A stretch of 64,000 bases of DNA from Mitsuokella sp047974105 (GCF_047974105.1 NZ_JBHYRS010000010.1:8176-72175), one strand, 5' to 3'; counted from the first letter of the stretch, positions 35,759 to 44,517 are shown. Notes: a model not told the origin generated them from the letters alone. Made by a program: numbers and translations.

Positions 35759-37054
35759 ATGAAAAAGACTCTCGTATCCGCACTGACGACGGCTCTCGTT
35801 GTTGGCGCTGCTTCCACGACGTTTGCTGCTGCAAACCCGTTCTCCGATGTACCGGCTGATCATTGGGCTTACGACGCTGTATCCCAGCTCGCAGCTGATG
35901 GCGTAATCGAAGGTTATGGCGACACGACGTTCCGTGGCAACCAGAACATCACGCGTTATGAGATGGCTCAGATGATCGCAAAAGCTATGGCTAAGAGCGA
36001 TGTCTCCGCTGCTGATAAGGCCCTCATCGACAAACTCGCTGCTGAGTTCTCCGATGAACTGAACAACCTCGGTGTTCGCGTAAGCAACCTCGAGCGCAAC
36101 GCTGACAAAGTTAAATGGAACGGCAAGGCTGAGTACACGTACTGGAGCCATCGTGACACGGATGCCAGCACGAAGAAGAATGATGATCAGCTCCTGCTCC
36201 GTCTCGAGCCGAGCGCTGAAGTCAACAACCACTGGCATGTAAACGCACGTCTCGATGCTTCGACGGATCTTGAAAAAGACAGCAGTGATCCGTATGAGCC
36301 GACTCATGGTGATGGCGTTCAGGATACGAACGTACAGCTCAAACGTGTTTATGCACAGGGCAACTACGATAACTTCCAGGTTAAACTTGGTAAGTTCGCT
36401 CAGATTGATAGCGACAGCATCTTCGATACGGCTTTCTCCGGTGCTGAAGTTTCCTTTGGCAACAAGGTAACGTTCACGGCAGGTGCTGGCCGCCAGAACA
36501 TGGATGAGAACAGCGACTTCAAGCAGACTTTCAAGCTTCCGAAAGAGACGACGGCTAACTATCAGTATGCAGGTCTTGGCTATGGCGATGGTAAGTTCGT
36601 CGGCGGTGTTGACTACCATCATCTGAATGCTGACGACTTCAACTATACTGTTAACAAGGGTGCAAAGGCTAATGTCGAAGACAATGCCAACATCTGGCTC
36701 GTAAAAGCTGCTTATCAGTTTGATAAGACGAATGGCTTGAATGGTTTCTATGCCAACAACACGTCTGCTGATGACTTTGATAACGCTTGGAGCGCTCAGT
36801 ACAGCTACAAAGGCGCACAGGCCGAGAACAAGGGCACTTGGGGTGCTTGGGCTGCTTATCGTCACCTCGGCAACAACACGGCTCTGTTCTCCACGTTCGA
36901 TGCAATTCTCGCTGGCCAGAAGGGCTGGGAAATTGGTACGAACTATGCTCCGTTCAAGAACGTTGTTGCTACGCTCCGTTATGGCAACGGCAAGGATCTC
37001 CTTACGGACGACAAGATCGAGAACCTCTTCGGTCGTATCGAGATGTTCTTCTAA
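35759..37054 (+). CDS. SLH-domain outer-membrane porin 5
   Basis: A 431-residue paralogue with the standard signal peptide, SLH domain and coiled coil. The barrel belongs with porin 6 (GVDYHHLNAD, NGFYANNTSADD) and ends FGRIEMFF. It carries the strongest promoter match of the array. ATG at 35759 follows GAAGGAGG. Confidence 0.93.
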   Translation: MKKTLVSALTTALVVGAASTTFAAANPFSDVPADHWAYDAVSQLAADGVIEGYGDTTFRGNQNITRYEMAQMIAKAMAKSDVSAADKALIDKLAAEFSDELNNLGVRVSNLERNADKVKWNGKAEYTYWSHRDTDASTKKNDDQLLLRLEPSAEVNNHWHVNARLDASTDLEKDSSDPYEPTHGDGVQDTNVQLKRVYAQGNYDNFQVKLGKFAQIDSDSIFDTAFSGAEVSFGNKVTFTAGAGRQNMDENSDFKQTFKLPKETTANYQYAGLGYGDGKFVGGVDYHHLNADDFNYTVNKGAKANVEDNANIWLVKAAYQFDKTNGLNGFYANNTSADDFDNAWSAQYSYKGAQAENKGTWGAWAAYRHLGNNTALFSTFDAILAGQKGWEIGTNYAPFKNVVATLRYGNGKDLLTDDKIENLFGRIEMFF

Positions 37055-37088
37055 TCTCACGATTAGCAGATCCTACGAATCCACAAAA

Positions 37089-37117
37089 GACCTCCGCTTC
37101 GGCGGAGGCCTTTTTTT
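37089..37117 (+). terminator. Terminator of SLH porin 5
   Basis: CCTCCGC / GCGGAGG hairpin with TTCG loop and seven Ts. Confidence 0.9.
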
Positions 37118-37148
37118 ATGCATTTCTTGATAATGTGTCTCAATTAAC

Positions 37149-37177
37149 TTGACAGATGACTTTAATTATACTATGAT
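37149..37177 (+). promoter_or_regulatory. Promoter of SLH porin 6
   Basis: TTGACA (37149-37154), 17-bp spacer, TATGAT (37172-37177). Confidence 0.78.
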
Positions 37178-37183
37178 AATCAT

Positions 37184-37252
37184 GTTCAATTGAGAAATGG
37201 GAATTTCTGAGGGAACATGGATACTCATGAAAATTCCTGTTCGCGATTGAAC
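37184..37252 (+). promoter_or_regulatory. Conserved structured leader, SLH porin 6
   Basis: Outer helix GTTCAAT (37184-37190) / ATTGAAC (37246-37252); second helix GGAATTT (37200-37206) / AAATTCC (37231-37237); core GAGGGAACATGGATACTC at 37209-37226. Confidence 0.75.
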
Positions 37253-37287
37253 GAATGTTCATTTTCTGTTTTTGAGGAGGAGTTTTC

Positions 37288-38598
37288 ATGAAAAAGACTC
37301 TCGTTTCCGCACTGACGACGGCTCTTGTGGTTGGCGCTGCCAGCACGACGTTTGCTGCTGCAAACCCATTCTCTGATGTACCGGCAGACCATTGGGCTTA
37401 TGACGCTGTATCCCAGCTCGCAGCGGATGGTGTCATCGAAGGCTACGGCGACACGACGTTCCGCGGCAACCAAAACATCACGCGCTACGAGATGGCTCAG
37501 ATGATTGCAAAGGCCATGGCCAAGACGGATGTTTCCGCTGCCGATAAGGCCCTGATTGACAAGCTCGCAGCCGAGTTCTCTGATGAACTCAATAACCTCG
37601 GTGTTCGAGTAAGCAACCTCGAGCGCAACGCCGACAAGGTAAAATGGAACGGCGAGGCCCGCTATCAGTATTGGAGCCAGCGCGATAAAGACGCCGGCAC
37701 GAGAAGCAATGACGACGAGCTGCTGCTGCGCCTCGAGCCGTCTGCTGAAGTCAACAAGAACTGGCATGTCAACGCCCGTATCGATGCCTACACGGATCTG
37801 GCCAAGGACAGCGCCGATACGAAAGAGCCGTATCATGGCGATTCGCAGGATACGAACCTCGACCTCGTCCGCGTTTATGCACAGGGCGACTACCATAACT
37901 TCCAGGTTAAGCTCGGCAAGTTCAATCCGATCGATGATGACAGCATCTTTGATACGGAGTTCTCGGGCGGCCAGGTCACGTTTGGCGACAAGACGACCTT
38001 GACGCTCGGTGCCGGCCGTCTCGATATGAGCGATGTCAGCACGTCGAACAACTTCAAGAACGAAGAGACGTCGAACATTGCCAATGGCGAAGATGCAGCC
38101 AACTACCAGTTTGTCGGCCTCGGCTATGAGAATGGCAAATTCAACGGCGGTGTTGATTATCATCATCTGAATGCAGACCACTTCAGCTACCAGAAAGAGA
38201 ATCTGACGAGACAGTCGGATGAAGACAACGCGAATATCTGGCTCGTCAAAGCCGGCTATGCTTTCGACGGCACGAGTGCTTTGAACGGTTTCTATGCCAA
38301 CAATACGTCGGCCGATGACCTCAATAAAGCTTGGAGCGCCGAGTATGACTACAAGGGAGCCGATGCTGAGAACAAAGGTACCTGGGGTGCCTGGGCTGCT
38401 TACCGTTACCTCGGGGATAATACGGCTCTCTTCAGTACGTTCGATGCTGTCCTGCAGGGCCAGAAAGCTTGGGAAGTCGGCGCGAACTACACGCCGTTCC
38501 GCAATGTTGTCACGACGCTGCGCTATGCAAACGGCAAGAACATCGCCACGGACAACAAGATCGAGAACCTCTACGGCGAACTCGAATTCTTCTTCTGA
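37288..38598 (+). CDS. SLH-domain outer-membrane porin 6
   Basis: A 436-residue paralogue, the largest of the six. It has the standard N-terminus, an acidic loop (DTKEPYHGDSQDT) shared in style with porins 3 and 5, and ends YGELEFFF instead of the FGR-type terminus of the others. Codons in the barrel are more GC-rich than in porin 5. GAGGAGGAG precedes the ATG. Confidence 0.93.
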   Translation: MKKTLVSALTTALVVGAASTTFAAANPFSDVPADHWAYDAVSQLAADGVIEGYGDTTFRGNQNITRYEMAQMIAKAMAKTDVSAADKALIDKLAAEFSDELNNLGVRVSNLERNADKVKWNGEARYQYWSQRDKDAGTRSNDDELLLRLEPSAEVNKNWHVNARIDAYTDLAKDSADTKEPYHGDSQDTNLDLVRVYAQGDYHNFQVKLGKFNPIDDDSIFDTEFSGGQVTFGDKTTLTLGAGRLDMSDVSTSNNFKNEETSNIANGEDAANYQFVGLGYENGKFNGGVDYHHLNADHFSYQKENLTRQSDEDNANIWLVKAGYAFDGTSALNGFYANNTSADDLNKAWSAEYDYKGADAENKGTWGAWAAYRYLGDNTALFSTFDAVLQGQKAWEVGANYTPFRNVVTTLRYANGKNIATDNKIENLYGELEFFF

Positions 38599-38631
38599 TC
38601 CTTTTCCTTTCCTTTATATATGCACACATGG

Positions 38632-38663
38632 GAAAAAGCTTCTGCTTCGGCAGGGGCTTTTTT
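38632..38663 (+). terminator. Terminator of SLH porin 6
   Basis: AAAAAGCTTCTGC / GCAGGGGCTTTTT hairpin with TTCG loop and T-run. Confidence 0.85.
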
Positions 38664-38684
38664 CTATAGAAATGTAGGCATAAC

Positions 38685-38712
38685 TTGACTTTTCAAGGGC
38701 TTGTAGTAAACT
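38685..38712 (+). promoter_or_regulatory. Promoter of alr
   Basis: TTGACT (38685-38690), 16-bp spacer, TAAACT (38707-38712). Confidence 0.6.
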
Positions 38713-38753
38713 GATAAGGGAATTTGTCATTTGTAGGAAAAGGGGATATCGTC

Positions 38754-39863
38754 ATGCCAAATCGTGCAGCCTGGGCCGAGATTGACCTCAAGGCTCTGAG
38801 ACATAATTACGAAGAAATCAAGAAAAATATCAAAAACGGTGCGAAGCTCTGTGCCGTCGTCAAGGCCGATGCCTACGGCCACGGTGCTCTGGCTGTGGCG
38901 CGTGTCGCCGTTGAGGCCGGGGCTTCGTATCTCGCGGTCGCGACGCTTGGCGAGGCCATCGAACTCAGGGAAGCCGGCTTTACGACGCCGATTCTGCTTT
39001 TGGGCCTTGTTATGCCGGATGAGGCACGCGATATCGTCGATTACGATGTCACGCAGGTCGTCTGCGAGCTGCCGCTCGCCGAGGCGATTTCCAAGGAAGC
39101 CGTGCGTCAGCATAAAATTGCCAAGGTCCATCTGAAAGTCGAGACGGGCATGGGCCGCATCGGCATCCGTCCGGAGGAAATCGGCGCTTTGGCTGCGGCC
39201 GTCAAAAAGCTGCCGAACATCGAGATTGAGGGTATGTTCTCCCATTTTGCCATGGCCGACTCGAAGGACAAGACGTATACGAAGGGACAGCTCGAGAAGT
39301 TCGAGCAGGCCCTTGCCGAAGTCAAAAAGGCCGGTGTCAAGCTCAAAATCCGCCATATCGCGGAGTCCGCGGCCATCCTCGAGATTCCGGAGGCCCATTA
39401 CGATATGGTGCGCGCCGGCGTCATCCAATACGGCATGTGGCCGTCGGACGAGGTCACGCATCCGATTGACCTCAAGCCGGTCATGAAGGTCTGTGCCAAA
39501 GTCGTCTTCATGAAGACCCTGCACAAGGGCGAGAGCATTGGCTACGGCCGTCAGTTCATCGCACAGCGCGAGAGCCGCATTGCGACACTGCCGATTGGTT
39601 ATGCCGACGGCTATATCCGCGCTTATGGCAAAGAGGGCTGTGTGTCGTTTGGCGGCCGCCGCGCGCCGATTGCCGGCCGCGTCTGCATGGACCAGGTCAT
39701 GGTTGACGTCACGGACCTGCCGGATGTCAAGGAAGGCGATATGGCGGTGCTGTTTGGCGATGACAGTGTCACGGTCGATGATGCTGCCAAGTGGCTGCAT
39801 ACTATCAATTACGAAGTCACCTGCCTGATTTCGCCGCGCGTGCCGCGCGTTTATAAAGGCTAA
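38754..39863 (+). CDS. alr: Alanine racemase
   Basis: A 369-residue PLP enzyme making D-alanine for peptidoglycan. Lys37 in CAVVKADAYGHGA binds PLP; the catalytic Tyr lies in ESIGYGRQF; AGRVCMDQVMVDVTD is conserved. The ATG at 38754 has AAAGGGG 9-10 nt upstream; an earlier in-frame start at 38724 lacks one. Monocistronic between terminators. Confidence 0.96.
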   Translation: MPNRAAWAEIDLKALRHNYEEIKKNIKNGAKLCAVVKADAYGHGALAVARVAVEAGASYLAVATLGEAIELREAGFTTPILLLGLVMPDEARDIVDYDVTQVVCELPLAEAISKEAVRQHKIAKVHLKVETGMGRIGIRPEEIGALAAAVKKLPNIEIEGMFSHFAMADSKDKTYTKGQLEKFEQALAEVKKAGVKLKIRHIAESAAILEIPEAHYDMVRAGVIQYGMWPSDEVTHPIDLKPVMKVCAKVVFMKTLHKGESIGYGRQFIAQRESRIATLPIGYADGYIRAYGKEGCVSFGGRRAPIAGRVCMDQVMVDVTDLPDVKEGDMAVLFGDDSVTVDDAAKWLHTINYEVTCLISPRVPRVYKG

Positions 39864-39898
39864 AAGGCTGATTTAGACGTATCTATTTATATAGAAAG

Positions 39899-39937
39899 AA
39901 AAGAAGCATCTCCGCTTTTGACGGGATGCTTCTTTTA
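39899..39937. terminator. Bidirectional terminator, alr / small exported protein
   Basis: AAGAAGCATC (39901-39910) / GATGCTTCTT (39925-39934) with A-run left and T-run right. Confidence 0.85.
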
Positions 39938-39952
39938 GCATACGGTATTTTG

Positions 39953-40399
39953 TTATTCGATCTGGCCCTTCCAGTAGGAGAGGTCGGCGTCATTTAAAGG
40001 CAGGTCAATTTTCTGGCCATCCTTGTAGTTATAACGGAAGCGGACGCTCTTGGCTGCTTTGATGTCGTCGAGCGTGGCTGCCGGCAGGAAGACGGAGATT
40101 TCATTTTCCTTCTGGAACATGCCCTTATTCGTCTGTTTGACCGAAGCGATCAGCGGCCATTCCTTGCCGTCGGTCACGAGCGTGACTTTGCTGTCAGCCC
40201 TGCTGCCGTCGTAACGCGTATCCCAAACGGTGAAATGGGCGCTCGTGGCCGTGCCGTCGGAGCCGCGCAGGCCCGTGAACTCAATGCGGGCATAAGCCGA
40301 CAGGCTGTCTGCCGTGCGCGTGTCATGGGAATGGAAGTAAAGAAGCGTGCCGAGGAAGGCAGCCACGATGATGAGCAGGATGGCAATTGCTTTTTTCAT
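39953..40399 (-). CDS. Small membrane-anchored exported protein, unknown function
   Basis: A 148-residue protein with an N-terminal membrane segment (KKAIAILLIIVAAFLGTLLYF) and no lipobox. The outer part is beta-rich (ARIEFTGLRGSDGTATSAHFTVWDTRYDG). I recognise no family; the globular part resembles small extracytoplasmic beta-sandwich domains. It lies between terminators. Confidence 0.75.
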   Translation of the reverse strand: MKKAIAILLIIVAAFLGTLLYFHSHDTRTADSLSAYARIEFTGLRGSDGTATSAHFTVWDTRYDGSRADSKVTLVTDGKEWPLIASVKQTNKGMFQKENEISVFLPAATLDDIKAAKSVRFRYNYKDGQKIDLPLNDADLSYWKGQIE

Positions 40400-40440
40400 G
40401 AATCAAATTTCCTTTCGAGTTGTTTTTATTTTTTACCGCA

Positions 40441-40473
40441 AAAAAGCGATGGCAGAGGAGCCATCGCTTTGTA
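40441..40473 (-). terminator. Terminator of the LDH-family gene
   Basis: AAAGCGATGGC (40443-40453) / GCCATCGCTTT (40460-40470); on the minus strand a TTTTTTG run follows. Confidence 0.85.
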
Positions 40474-40490
40474 TTTACTTGGCGTAAATC

Positions 40491-41447
40491 TTATTTGATG
40501 CCGGCACCATCGAGAGCGCTGCGGACACTCTGAGCTGCATCGTGCATCTTCTGGAGTTCATCGTCCGTGAGATGGATCTCGAAGGAACGCATGATACCAT
40601 CAGCGCAGATCATGCGCGGAATGGAGAGAGCGACGTCCTTCAGACCATATTCGCCTTCGAGAACTGCGGAGCACGGCAGAATCGTGTGCTCATCATAGAG
40701 AACGGACTTGATGAAGCGGCAGGCTGCCATAGCGATACCCGTGTTCGTGAAGCCCTTGCGGTTGATGACATCGTAAGCAACCTGTACGAGCTCCTGCTCA
40801 ACAGCTTTCTTGTCGAGCTTCTCGGATTTGTGGAAATACTCGTCCATGTGGTCGAGGGAGAAGCCTGCGCAGCCCGTCGTGCTCCAAGCAACGAAAGCAG
40901 CGTTGCCGTGCTCGCCGAGAACATAGCCGTTGATGTTCTTCGGGTCTACCTGGTACTTGTCGGCGAGGATGCGGCGGAAACGATACGTCTCGAGCATCGT
41001 GCCCGTGCCGAGGATGAGGTTGCGCGGGTAATCGAACTGAGTGGAAACAACATACGTAGCGACATCGAGCGGGTTCGTGATCATGATGATCATAGCTTCC
41101 TTCGTGCGCTTAACGATTTCACCGAAGACGGACTGCATGATCTTTGCGTTCGTGCCAGCGAGCTTCAGGCGATCCGGCGTCTCACCCGGGCGGATGGACG
41201 GGCCGGCCGTGATGACGATGATGTTTGCATCTTTGCAGTCATCGTAATCACCGAGGTGGAACTTGATGTTCGTGCTGTAGACGCAGCTCGTTGCGTGGCT
41301 GGAGTCAACAGCCTCGCCCCATGCCTTGTCAACATTGAGGTCGATCAGGGCAACTTCCGTTGCGAGCTGGAAGTCGGCAATCTTGTTTGCTACTGCAGAG
41401 CCAACGTTGCTGGCGCCGATGACGACGATTTTTCTTCTGTTGTTCAT
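40491..41447 (-). CDS. L-lactate dehydrogenase-family 2-hydroxyacid dehydrogenase
   Basis: A 318-residue NAD-dependent enzyme with the LDH/MDH fold: VVIGASNVGSAVA (NAD site), ITNPLDVATYV, and catalytic His180 in VLGEHGNAAF. The substrate loop reads AGPSIRPGETPDRLK, where classical LDH has Gln in the pattern APQKPGETR, and the relay Asp (LDTARFR) appears as Glu153 in LETYRFR. L-lactate dehydrogenase remains likely in a lactate-forming anaerobe, but a branched 2-hydroxyacid dehydrogenase is possible. It has its own promoter and terminator. Confidence 0.85.
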   Translation of the reverse strand: MNNRRKIVVIGASNVGSAVANKIADFQLATEVALIDLNVDKAWGEAVDSSHATSCVYSTNIKFHLGDYDDCKDANIIVITAGPSIRPGETPDRLKLAGTNAKIMQSVFGEIVKRTKEAMIIMITNPLDVATYVVSTQFDYPRNLILGTGTMLETYRFRRILADKYQVDPKNINGYVLGEHGNAAFVAWSTTGCAGFSLDHMDEYFHKSEKLDKKAVEQELVQVAYDVINRKGFTNTGIAMAACRFIKSVLYDEHTILPCSAVLEGEYGLKDVALSIPRMICADGIMRSFEIHLTDDELQKMHDAAQSVRSALDGAGIK

Positions 41448-41506
41448 TGTTCGATAACCCCCTGTAAAATCGTAAAAGGAACGTAAAATTTCCCTAAGTC
41501 AAGTTT

Positions 41507-41535
41507 ATCGTATCATCCTGTTTCGTCATTGTCAA
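41507..41535 (-). promoter_or_regulatory. Promoter of the LDH-family gene
   Basis: On the minus strand TTGACA (41535-41530), 17-bp spacer, TACGAT (41512-41507). The ~390-bp gap to mreB otherwise holds the divergent mreB promoter and AT-rich sequence. Confidence 0.75.
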
Positions 41536-41672
41536 TGTGTCTTTTAAAGAAGTAAAAGAGATATTTTTCACAAAATTATCGTAAATTGTTGTAAATGACA
41601 TGAAATTTTGCAAATTGGTATGAGATAAGGGCTGGATAGTCAAATTTGTGATTTTTTCGCTTGTTTTGCCCA

Positions 41673-41701
41673 TTGTAAAAGATAAAAAATTATTATATAG
41701 T
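41673..41701 (+). promoter_or_regulatory. Promoter of mreB/mbl
   Basis: TTGTAA (41673-41678), 17-bp spacer, TATAGT (41696-41701), leaving a leader of about 130 nt before the ATG. Confidence 0.55.
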
Positions 41702-41839
41702 ATATCAGTAGAAAAGAGGGCAGGCAAAGGCATCCGGCAAGTACTTCCCGCTGGTTTTCAGCTGGCTCTGCTAAAATCTTTTCAAAGGTATTATTTGTAT
41801 CATTGCGTTTTTATTCTTTCGGAAGGGGATTTCAATAAA

Positions 41840-42862
41840 ATGTTTGGTATGTCAATGGATATCGGCATTGACCTTGGCACGGCCAATGTGCTGGTCTATG
41901 TAAAGGGAAAGGGCATTGTCCTGCGCGAGCCGTCGGTTGTGGCTGTCGATAAGGACACGAACCGCGTTTTGGCGATTGGCGAGGAGGCACGCCGCATGAT
42001 CGGCCGTACGCCTGGCAATATCGTCGCCATCCGTCCGCTGCGTGAGGGCGTCATCGCGGATTATGATATTACAGAGAGCATGCTGCGCCATTTCATCGAG
42101 AAGGTTGTTGGCCGCAGCTTTGTTTTCCGTCCGCGCATCATGATCTGCATCCCGTCGGGTTGCACGATGGTCGAGCAGCGCGCCGTACAGGAAGCCGCTG
42201 AGCAGGCAGGTGCCCGCCATACGCAGCTCATCGAGGAGCCGCTCGCAGCCGCTCTCGGTGCCGGCCTCGATATCGTGGAGCCGTGCGGTTCTATGATTGT
42301 CGATATCGGCGGCGGCACGACGGATATTGCCGTCATCAGCCTCGGCGGCATCGTCAACAGCGAGTCGCTGCGCATTGCCGGCGATAAATTCGACTCGGAT
42401 ATCATCGCTTACGTAAAACGCGCGTTTAACCTCATGATTGGCGAACGCACGGCTGAGGACATCAAGTTCAAGGTCGGTGCTGCTTATCCTGAAGCCCGCG
42501 ATGAAACGCTCGATATTCGCGGCCGCGATCTTCTGACGGGCCTGCCGAAAACCGTGCAGATCACGACGAAGCAGGTGGCAGAAGCCATTGGCGCTTCTGT
42601 TTCGCGCATCGTCGAATGCGTCAAGAAGGTTCTCGAGGAGACGCCGCCGGAGCTTTCGGCTGACATCATGGACCGCGGCATCATTCTGACGGGCGGCGGC
42701 GCGCTGCTCTTCGGCCTCGATGAGCTCATCCGCCGTGAGACGGACATCCCGACAGCACTTGCGGATGACCCGCTCTCCTGCGTAGCTCTTGGCTGCGGCA
42801 AAGCACTCGACACGTTCTCGAAGTTTGACGGCAAGGCTATGAACCTCAAAATCGGGAAATAA
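41840..42862 (+). CDS. mreB: MreB/Mbl-family rod-shape protein
   Basis: A 340-residue bacterial actin. Nucleotide-binding motifs: DIGIDLGTANVLVYVKGKG, VDIGGGTTDIAVISLGG and GIILTGGGALLFGLDEL. It forms membrane-bound filaments that direct lateral wall synthesis. mreC/mreD are not adjacent, as for the mbl paralogue of Bacillus, so mreB versus mbl is unresolved. A longer frame to 41648 exists, but the ATG at 41840 (MFGMSMDIG) with GGAAGGGG upstream gives normal family length. Confidence 0.93.
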   Translation: MFGMSMDIGIDLGTANVLVYVKGKGIVLREPSVVAVDKDTNRVLAIGEEARRMIGRTPGNIVAIRPLREGVIADYDITESMLRHFIEKVVGRSFVFRPRIMICIPSGCTMVEQRAVQEAAEQAGARHTQLIEEPLAAALGAGLDIVEPCGSMIVDIGGGTTDIAVISLGGIVNSESLRIAGDKFDSDIIAYVKRAFNLMIGERTAEDIKFKVGAAYPEARDETLDIRGRDLLTGLPKTVQITTKQVAEAIGASVSRIVECVKKVLEETPPELSADIMDRGIILTGGGALLFGLDELIRRETDIPTALADDPLSCVALGCGKALDTFSKFDGKAMNLKIGK

Positions 42863-42871
42863 TGATTGAAT

Positions 42872-42911
42872 TCCCTTCCCCGCAGACTTTGCCTGTGGGG
42901 AAGGTTTTTAT
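42872..42911 (+). terminator. Terminator of mreB
   Basis: CCTTCCCC (42874-42881) / GGGGAAGG (42897-42904) followed by TTTTTATTT. Confidence 0.85.
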
Positions 42912-42971
42912 TTGTGACAGGTTATCTGTTATTTATAATAGAAGGAAAAGGAATTGGAAGGAAGTTTTCGG

Positions 42972-44504
42972 ATGAATATCAAACGGATCGGCCGCCGTGC
43001 GGCCGTCTTTGCCGCAGCTGCGGTATTCCTCATGCAGAGCTTTGCCATGGCGGCAGGGCTTACATCCATGCGTTTTCACAGCGGCAGCGAGCATGACCGC
43101 GTCGTTTATGAATTTTCCTCGCTGCCTGTGTATACGACTTCGGTTTCGGCCGACGGCCGTACGCTGACGCTCGACCTCGCCGATACTTCGTATCAGGGTT
43201 TTCAGGAGGTACCGGCCAAGGGCACGCGCATTTCGTCGATTTCCTACAATAAAAAAGGCAAGCATCTCATCGTCACGATGAAGCTCAAGGCCGGACTTTC
43301 TTATCAGGTGCATACGCTGAAGAATCCGACGCGCCTTTTTGTCGATGTCCTGCCAAGTTCTGAAGTCACGGGCAATACGGACGCAGCGCAGAACGCGCAG
43401 GTGCCTGCAGCCAATACGTCGAACGCAGAGAACACGGCAAATACGTCAAATTCATCAAGCGCCGCTTCTTCGTCCTCTTCTAAGACTATGCCTTCTGCCA
43501 TCGATGGCGACTATGTCCAGCAGATTGCACCGGGCCTTGTCGAGCATACCTATGTTTATTGGGACGATTACGGCAAAGTCTCGGCCTGGTTTTTAGAGGC
43601 TGACCCTGCTCGCTATAAACTCGTGCCGGTCCTGGCCAAAGGCAAAATCCCCGGGCGCGAGGCCGTCAGCGGCATTGTCGCGCGTGCGGGCGGTGTGGCC
43701 GGCATCAACGGTTCGTATTTTGCCCCGAATGGCGACCTCATCGGCGTGACGAAGATCGATGGACAGGTCGTCGGCACGACGTATTACACGCGTTCGGCGT
43801 TCGGCCTCAAGAAAGACGGCACGCCGATGTTCGGCAAAATTTCGTATAACGGCACCGTTATGGTCGGCGGCACTACGGTCAGCGTGGGCGGCGTCGACTG
43901 CGAACGCGGCGAGGACAGCCTCGTTATTTACAACCGCGCGTACGGCGCGACGACAGGCACGAATGAATACGGACGTGAATACGTCGTAAGGAACGGCCAT
44001 GTCACGGATATCCGTCAGAACAATTCCCCGATTCCTGCGGACGGCGTCGTCCTTTCCGTGCATGGCACGGTGGCTGACGAGCTCGCCGGCGTCCAGGTCG
44101 GCGATGCCGTGAAGATTACGGAAGACCTCGGCGACGACTGGGACGATGCGGATTTCATCATCGGCTGCGGTCCGCGCCTCGTTGCGAACGGCCGCGTCTA
44201 TATGACGGCGGATGAAGAGGATTTCCCTGCTGATATCCGCATTGGCCGCGCACCGCGCAGCGCTGTCGGCATCACGAAGGATGGCAAGTACCTTTTGGCA
44301 GTCGTCGACGGCCGTCAGTCGCACAGCGTCGGCCTGACGCTCACGGACTGGGCGAAGCTGCTCGTGAAATTCGGCGCGCGCGATGCCCTGAATCTCGATG
44401 GCGGCGGTTCGTCCGACCTTGTGATCAATGGCGATGTACAGAATTCGCCCTCCGATGGTCAGGAACGCCTGGTCGGCGATGGTCTTGTGCTCGTACGGAA
44501 ATAA
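42972..44504 (+). CDS. AMIN-domain phosphodiester glycosidase (NAGPA type)
   Basis: A 510-residue exported protein. Signal peptide 1-28, an AMIN domain at ~30-120 (LTSMRFHSGSEHDRVVYEFSS...TRLFVDVLPS), a Ser/Asn/Thr-rich linker (~125-165), then a NAGPA-type phosphodiester glycosidase domain (GVAGINGSYFAPNGDLIGV, RSAVGITKDGKYLLAVVDGR, DALNLDGGGSSDLVI). AMIN domains bind envelope polymers; the catalytic family cleaves sugar-1-phosphodiesters. A role in peptidoglycan or exopolysaccharide trimming is inferred. ATG at 42972 follows GGAAGGAAG. Confidence 0.88.
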   Translation: MNIKRIGRRAAVFAAAAVFLMQSFAMAAGLTSMRFHSGSEHDRVVYEFSSLPVYTTSVSADGRTLTLDLADTSYQGFQEVPAKGTRISSISYNKKGKHLIVTMKLKAGLSYQVHTLKNPTRLFVDVLPSSEVTGNTDAAQNAQVPAANTSNAENTANTSNSSSAASSSSSKTMPSAIDGDYVQQIAPGLVEHTYVYWDDYGKVSAWFLEADPARYKLVPVLAKGKIPGREAVSGIVARAGGVAGINGSYFAPNGDLIGVTKIDGQVVGTTYYTRSAFGLKKDGTPMFGKISYNGTVMVGGTTVSVGGVDCERGEDSLVIYNRAYGATTGTNEYGREYVVRNGHVTDIRQNNSPIPADGVVLSVHGTVADELAGVQVGDAVKITEDLGDDWDDADFIIGCGPRLVANGRVYMTADEEDFPADIRIGRAPRSAVGITKDGKYLLAVVDGRQSHSVGLTLTDWAKLLVKFGARDALNLDGGGSSDLVINGDVQNSPSDGQERLVGDGLVLVRK

Positions 44505-44517
44505 GAATACATGTCAG

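Noticed and set aside
23647..37226. Porin leader repeats as a CRISPR or transposon-derived repeat
   Set aside because: Spacing is gene-length, flanks differ, and each copy sits precisely between a promoter and a porin start.
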